Shown piece by piece: positions 5,706 to 9,189 of a stretch of 9,189 nucleotides of DNA. This stretch comes from JBDTOX01 sp039933015 (lineage in GTDB: Bacteria > Pseudomonadota > Gammaproteobacteria > Burkholderiales > Methylophilaceae). Under the pieces are notes generated by a model. That model had not been told where the DNA came from. It worked only from the letters and a program-made list of their open reading frames with translations, and ran no database searches. Where the stretch lies: assembly GCA_039933015.1 (NCBI GenBank), contig JBDTOX010000122.1:1-9189 (forward strand), read 5' to 3'. How positions within the stretch are numbered: position 1 is the stretch's first letter; each line of letters begins with the position of its first letter. A program made the translations under genes and the position numbers.

Positions 5706-8536
5706 TCCAGTATGGATTCCAACGCCTGGCTCTGCTCAATAGCGCCGGCTACCGACGCGCCGAACTACCGTTGGACGCGGCAGTATCGATGATCGCACCC
5801 AACAACACAGGCAAGACCAGCCTGATCAACGCACTGCAGTTCCTGCTCATCATCGATAAGCGGCGGATGGATTTTGGTGCGCATGATGTGGACACCAGCC
5901 GCCGCTTTTACTTCCCGCACAATAGTGCGTACATCCTTTTGGAAGTCGCACTTCCAACCACGGGCACGGTCGTGCTGGGCTGTGTGGGCAGAGGTGTCAG
6001 CCATGACTACGAGTATTTTGCCTACAAGGGCCAGCTGCAACTGGATGACTACCGATTGCCCGACGGCAACCAAGTTCAGCAACCGCAACTGAAAGCGCAT
6101 ATGGCAAGCTTGGGCAAGCTCGTTTTCAGCTATTCGTCAGGAGAATTTGCGGCGGCACTCTACGGCAGCCGCAGGAAATTGCTGGAACAGGAACCAGATT
6201 TCACGGTTTTTAAGCTTGAGCATGCCAGCCATGCTGATGCTTTTCAGCGCGTGCTCACCCGCACGCTTCGACTCGACAAACTGCGGTCCAGTGAGGTTAA
6301 GGATTACCTGCTGGCGATTTTCCGCCGCGATCTTCCCGACTCCAGCATTGACTTCAAAGCCGAATGGGATAAGGCCTTTTCTGAGGTCAACGCCGATCGT
6401 GATCAATATCAGGCAACAGTTCGACAACAGGTGATCATCGAAGCTATGGAACGCCAGCAGGCCAAGCGGCTTGAACTGCGCGGCAAGTTATTGCACCTCC
6501 GGCCAATAATCGATGAGCGGCTCGAGCAGTGGCAAGCGCACTTTCAGACGCAGGGCGTTGCACTGCGTGAAGCGATGACGCAGATTGAACAACAGCAATC
6601 TAATCTCCAAATCGAAGACCGAGCGCTAAACGAGCAAAAGGGCAAAGCGGATCGAGAGCGCGGAGATTTGTGCGATGTGCAGAAGCATCACGACATCCTG
6701 ACCAACGAGTTTGCATTGATTTCTAGCCGCTCCCTGCTTGAGGATGGCCTTGCAGCCGAGCGCATAGCGCTCGAACGCCAAACCGCTCTGGTGCAGAATG
6801 CCAGTAGCCGGGGCGTCGACGCGATCAAACGTGATAAGGCTTCGACAGAACGCGAGCGTAACCAAGTGCAGCGTGAGTTGGCCACACTCACGGATAACCT
6901 GTATTTGCACTTGAAGACCGTTTTGCGGCCTGAACACCTCGACGCACTAAATCGGGTAGTCAGCCAGCAAGCCATGACCATGGCCGCGAAGGATTTCTCG
7001 TCGAATCCAGAGATATTCCGGCAATGGTTGGAAACCACTGTAGCAGCCCAAGTTGATTATTTGTCATTGCCAGGTCTGACGCTTTCGACTGAGGGGCTCT
7101 CTCCTCAACATGCTCAGCGGTCACCCGAGGAAATCGCCCTACGACTTGATGAGCTCGTTGAGCAACTCGACAACCTGGAGTGCCAGATGGTGGCCGCGCG
7201 TGATCTGGATAGCGCGCGCAATGAGAAAAACCGACTCGATCGGTTGGTTCGTGACATCGAGTCACAGATTCAGCATTTCGATGAGTTGCAGGAGCTCAAG
7301 CGTACGCAGGCCGATCGTACGGCGCGGGTCGACGAATTAACTTCACAGCTTTTAACTCTTCAGACGCAGCTAGATAACTCGGTAAACGCCGCCAAAAAGC
7401 TGCGGGAACGGGAACGCGAACTACAGGGCAAGCTCGACGCGCTCGACAACGATCACCAGAACATTACTCGTCTGCGTGGGACGCGTCGCGATGATGCTCC
7501 GGTATTCAGCAGCCTGGCAGATCTTCCAAATCAGCCTTGGCTGGGCAGCCTTGAGATAAAGCTAGAGGAACTTGCTGATGCCTTGTCTGCGTACCACCGA
7601 GATTGTGAAGAGTTGATCAAGCTCGATCGTGAGCTTGAGAGCAAGCTGGTACAACTCCACACGGGCGGCCTTACCAAATTTCAGTTTGTGGCAGGAAGTG
7701 AAGTTGAGATCCAGCGGATCACTGAATTTTCCGCCCACCTATCACAGGAAGCCCAAGCTCTCGAACGCAAGGCGCGCAGCGCAGTGGTCAACGTAACGGC
7801 ATGTCTGCGCGAACTCCGGGACGGACTGATTACCTTCAAAAGCAAAATGCGCGACTTCAATCGTTTGATTAGCCGTAGGCAGCTCTCCGATTTGTCGGTA
7901 TTCAAAATTGAACCGGTTGATGAGCGCCAGATGGTGGAGGCGGTCGAACAGTTGATCAGTACCGCCGAGCAAACTGAAAGCGGTGACACATTTGAACTCT
8001 TCAATCATGGCAGCGTGCTGGATGACGCCACCCTCAATCGCGCTAAGAGCCTGCTGATTCATGAGGGCGAGGTTCGTGGCTGCTTGCGCGTAGAGCATTT
8101 CTTCCGGCTTGAATTCGTGGTTGGCAAAGCGGGGCGCAAGGAGGAATCGTTCTCGGACATGGACAGTGCGGCGTCCAATGGCACGGTTCTCATGGCCAAG
8201 TTGGTCACCGGTCTGGCCTTGCTCCATCTGATGCAAGACAAGCGTTACAACGTCCAGGCCGTCTGCTACCTGGACGAGGCCTCGTCGCTAGATCAACGCA
8301 ATCAGCTCAGTTTGATCGAAACGGCTCAGGATTTTGGTTATGCCTTGATCTTCGCATCCCCGACACCTCTGGTCACCGCACGTTATTGCGTACCCATCAC
8401 AAGCCGCGATGGATACAACAACATTAGCCGTAAGAGCTGGCAAATCCTTGAGCCGCTGAATCAACCCGAATCCATTTCTCCCGACTGGAAGGAAAAGTCC
8501 TTCATGCCGAATGAAAAAGACCGAGTTGAAGTATGA
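5702..8536 (+). CDS. jetC: Wadjet SMC-like ATPase JetC
   Basis: A 944-residue SMC/MukB-like motor, which in Wadjet extrudes DNA loops on circular substrates using ATP. The head is split: Walker A APNNTGKTS at 32-40, and at the C-terminus an ABC-signature-like SNGT (825-828) and Walker B VCYLDEASSLD with D858 and E859. Between them lie two long coiled coils (about 245-375 and 475-600), rich in E, R, Q and L, around a less helical middle part (about 390-470) that may be the hinge. The first glycine of the usual GxxxxGK[ST] is alanine (A32). At 944 residues it is shorter than the roughly 1,100 or more I expect for many JetC proteins, so the arms are short. GAGGAA lies just before the ATG, and both ends are ATGA overlaps. 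The Wadjet subtype cannot be assigned. Confidence 0.9.
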   Translation: MIQYGFQRLALLNSAGYRRAELPLDAAVSMIAPNNTGKTSLINALQFLLIIDKRRMDFGAHDVDTSRRFYFPHNSAYILLEVALPTTGTVVLGCVGRGVSHDYEYFAYKGQLQLDDYRLPDGNQVQQPQLKAHMASLGKLVFSYSSGEFAAALYGSRRKLLEQEPDFTVFKLEHASHADAFQRVLTRTLRLDKLRSSEVKDYLLAIFRRDLPDSSIDFKAEWDKAFSEVNADRDQYQATVRQQVIIEAMERQQAKRLELRGKLLHLRPIIDERLEQWQAHFQTQGVALREAMTQIEQQQSNLQIEDRALNEQKGKADRERGDLCDVQKHHDILTNEFALISSRSLLEDGLAAERIALERQTALVQNASSRGVDAIKRDKASTERERNQVQRELATLTDNLYLHLKTVLRPEHLDALNRVVSQQAMTMAAKDFSSNPEIFRQWLETTVAAQVDYLSLPGLTLSTEGLSPQHAQRSPEEIALRLDELVEQLDNLECQMVAARDLDSARNEKNRLDRLVRDIESQIQHFDELQELKRTQADRTARVDELTSQLLTLQTQLDNSVNAAKKLRERERELQGKLDALDNDHQNITRLRGTRRDDAPVFSSLADLPNQPWLGSLEIKLEELADALSAYHRDCEELIKLDRELESKLVQLHTGGLTKFQFVAGSEVEIQRITEFSAHLSQEAQALERKARSAVVNVTACLRELRDGLITFKSKMRDFNRLISRRQLSDLSVFKIEPVDERQMVEAVEQLISTAEQTESGDTFELFNHGSVLDDATLNRAKSLLIHEGEVRGCLRVEHFFRLEFVVGKAGRKEESFSDMDSAASNGTVLMAKLVTGLALLHLMQDKRYNVQAVCYLDEASSLDQRNQLSLIETAQDFGYALIFASPTPLVTARYCVPITSRDGYNNISRKSWQILEPLNQPESISPDWKEKSFMPNEKDRVEV

Positions 8537-9189
8537 GTCAAGTGCTTGCCGTAGCTCTGGCTAAACTATTGGATGGTGGCGACACTGTCGCTGCCAGCAG
8601 TTTTACGACCGCACAGCGACGCGCGCTGGAGGAGCTTGCGCGCAAGACCGGCGCTTTGCGCGTCAAATCAGAAGGGTGTGGCAGCGTGTATCAGGTCGTG
8701 CATACGGATATGCTTGCTGTCCATCTTCGCTCGCTTCGCCCCTTGCATAACGACGAAATTGATTCTTCGTTACCAAAGCGCGCGGCCAATATCGCACAGA
8801 CACGCAGCAGCAAGGGTGCCCGGCACGGCCACGTACTCCACTACTTGCTGGTCAAGGCAATTTCGGATGGTGTGATTTGGGAAGCCGAACGAGATGGCTC
8901 TTCCCGTTGCCTTGATTTATCCGCCGTTACAGACAATGCCGGTGCTGGTGTATTGGCCTTGGCGGACGACGATTCTTGGCAATCCGAACACCCCCTTTGG
9001 CTTGTCGAAAACCAAGCGTTATTTGATCGTCTGGACTGGTTGCCACCTGGAGCCGCCGGTACGGTTGGGTACTACGCGGGGCAATTACCGGCCCACTTTT
9101 TGCGGTGGATCGCGGCCAAGCGGCGCACACCCGAAGTGATCTTGTTTCCGGATTACGACGGAGTCGGTCTGCTCAATTACGCCCGACTT
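8533..9189 (+). CDS. jetD: Wadjet nuclease JetD, 5' part, cut by window end
   Basis: 219 codons, open to the last base, starting at the ATG that overlaps jetC's stop by ATGA. JetD is the Toprim-fold nuclease (DUF3322/DUF2220, topoisomerase VI-like) that cuts the plasmid once the SMC motor has sensed a closed circle. The N-terminal half (about 1-145) is helical and basic, with TTAQRRALEELARKTGALRV and LPKRAANIAQTRSSKGARHG. The Toprim part begins at WLVENQALFDRLDW (156-169), where E159 is the expected metal-binding glutamate, and continues to VILFPDYDGVGL, with D207 and D209 as the DxD pair, 48 residues on. The rest of the fold and the end of the gene are outside the window. Confidence 0.85.
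   Translation, partial: MSQVLAVALAKLLDGGDTVAASSFTTAQRRALEELARKTGALRVKSEGCGSVYQVVHTDMLAVHLRSLRPLHNDEIDSSLPKRAANIAQTRSSKGARHGHVLHYLLVKAISDGVIWEAERDGSSRCLDLSAVTDNAGAGVLALADDDSWQSEHPLWLVENQALFDRLDWLPPGAAGTVGYYAGQLPAHFLRWIAAKRRTPEVILFPDYDGVGLLNYARL

Noticed and set aside
5765..8241. Long antisense frames inside jetC
   Set aside because: They lie opposite a well-supported coding frame, have no ribosome sites of note and encode no recognisable domain.
8573..9139. Short plus- and minus-strand frames over the jetD region
   Set aside because: The frame from 8533 is open to the window edge, overlaps jetC by ATGA and carries Toprim residues, so these are shadows.

Overview
The window looks like part of a defence island in a gammaproteobacterium, probably Pseudomonas or a close relative. 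The grounds are moderate-to-high GC with CTG/CAG-rich codons on the right and the protein families present; no species-level marker is visible. Base composition changes near 2150: the left part is AT-richer with many small repeats, the right part is clearly GC-richer, so the window appears assembled from at least two sources.

Left edge (1-590): no convincing gene. It holds a helically phased array of TGACAA motifs that resembles the transposase-binding end of a Tn7/Tn5053-type transposon, a hairpin-rich stretch that may be an IS21-like remnant, a perfect AT-rich palindrome, and a rho-independent terminator serving the leftward genes beside it.

TAC operon (591-1840, minus strand): a RelE/HigB-like toxin, a HigA-like HTH antitoxin with a C-terminal extension, and a SecB-like chaperone. 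The three genes are spaced by 3 and 5 bp. This is the layout of a tripartite toxin-antitoxin-chaperone system.

Junction (1841-2245): a fragment of a BRCT-domain protein whose end lies in a 14-bp tandem duplication, next to what appears to be the broken distal end of the following operon.

WYL/BREX-like remnant (2144-3597, minus strand): an intact BrxR/CapW-like WYL regulator, then a gene tentatively read as BrxA-like that seems to have lost an internal segment and its frame, then nine codons of a third gene that stops at the composition junction. The out-of-frame tail of the second gene and the start of the third share an ATGA overlap, the main evidence that this was once a longer operon.

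Wadjet operon (3853 to the window end, plus strand): four genes read as jetA (kleisin/MukF-like), jetB (MukE-like), jetC (SMC/MukB-like ATPase) and jetD (Toprim nuclease, cut by the window edge), all joined by 4-bp ATGA overlaps. Wadjet complexes recognise and cleave closed-circular plasmid DNA. The WYL gene is divergent from jetA. Their shared 255-bp intergenic region carries a leftward promoter, an inverted repeat that could be the regulator's operator, and small ORFs ahead of jetA, so the surviving regulator may now control the Wadjet operon.
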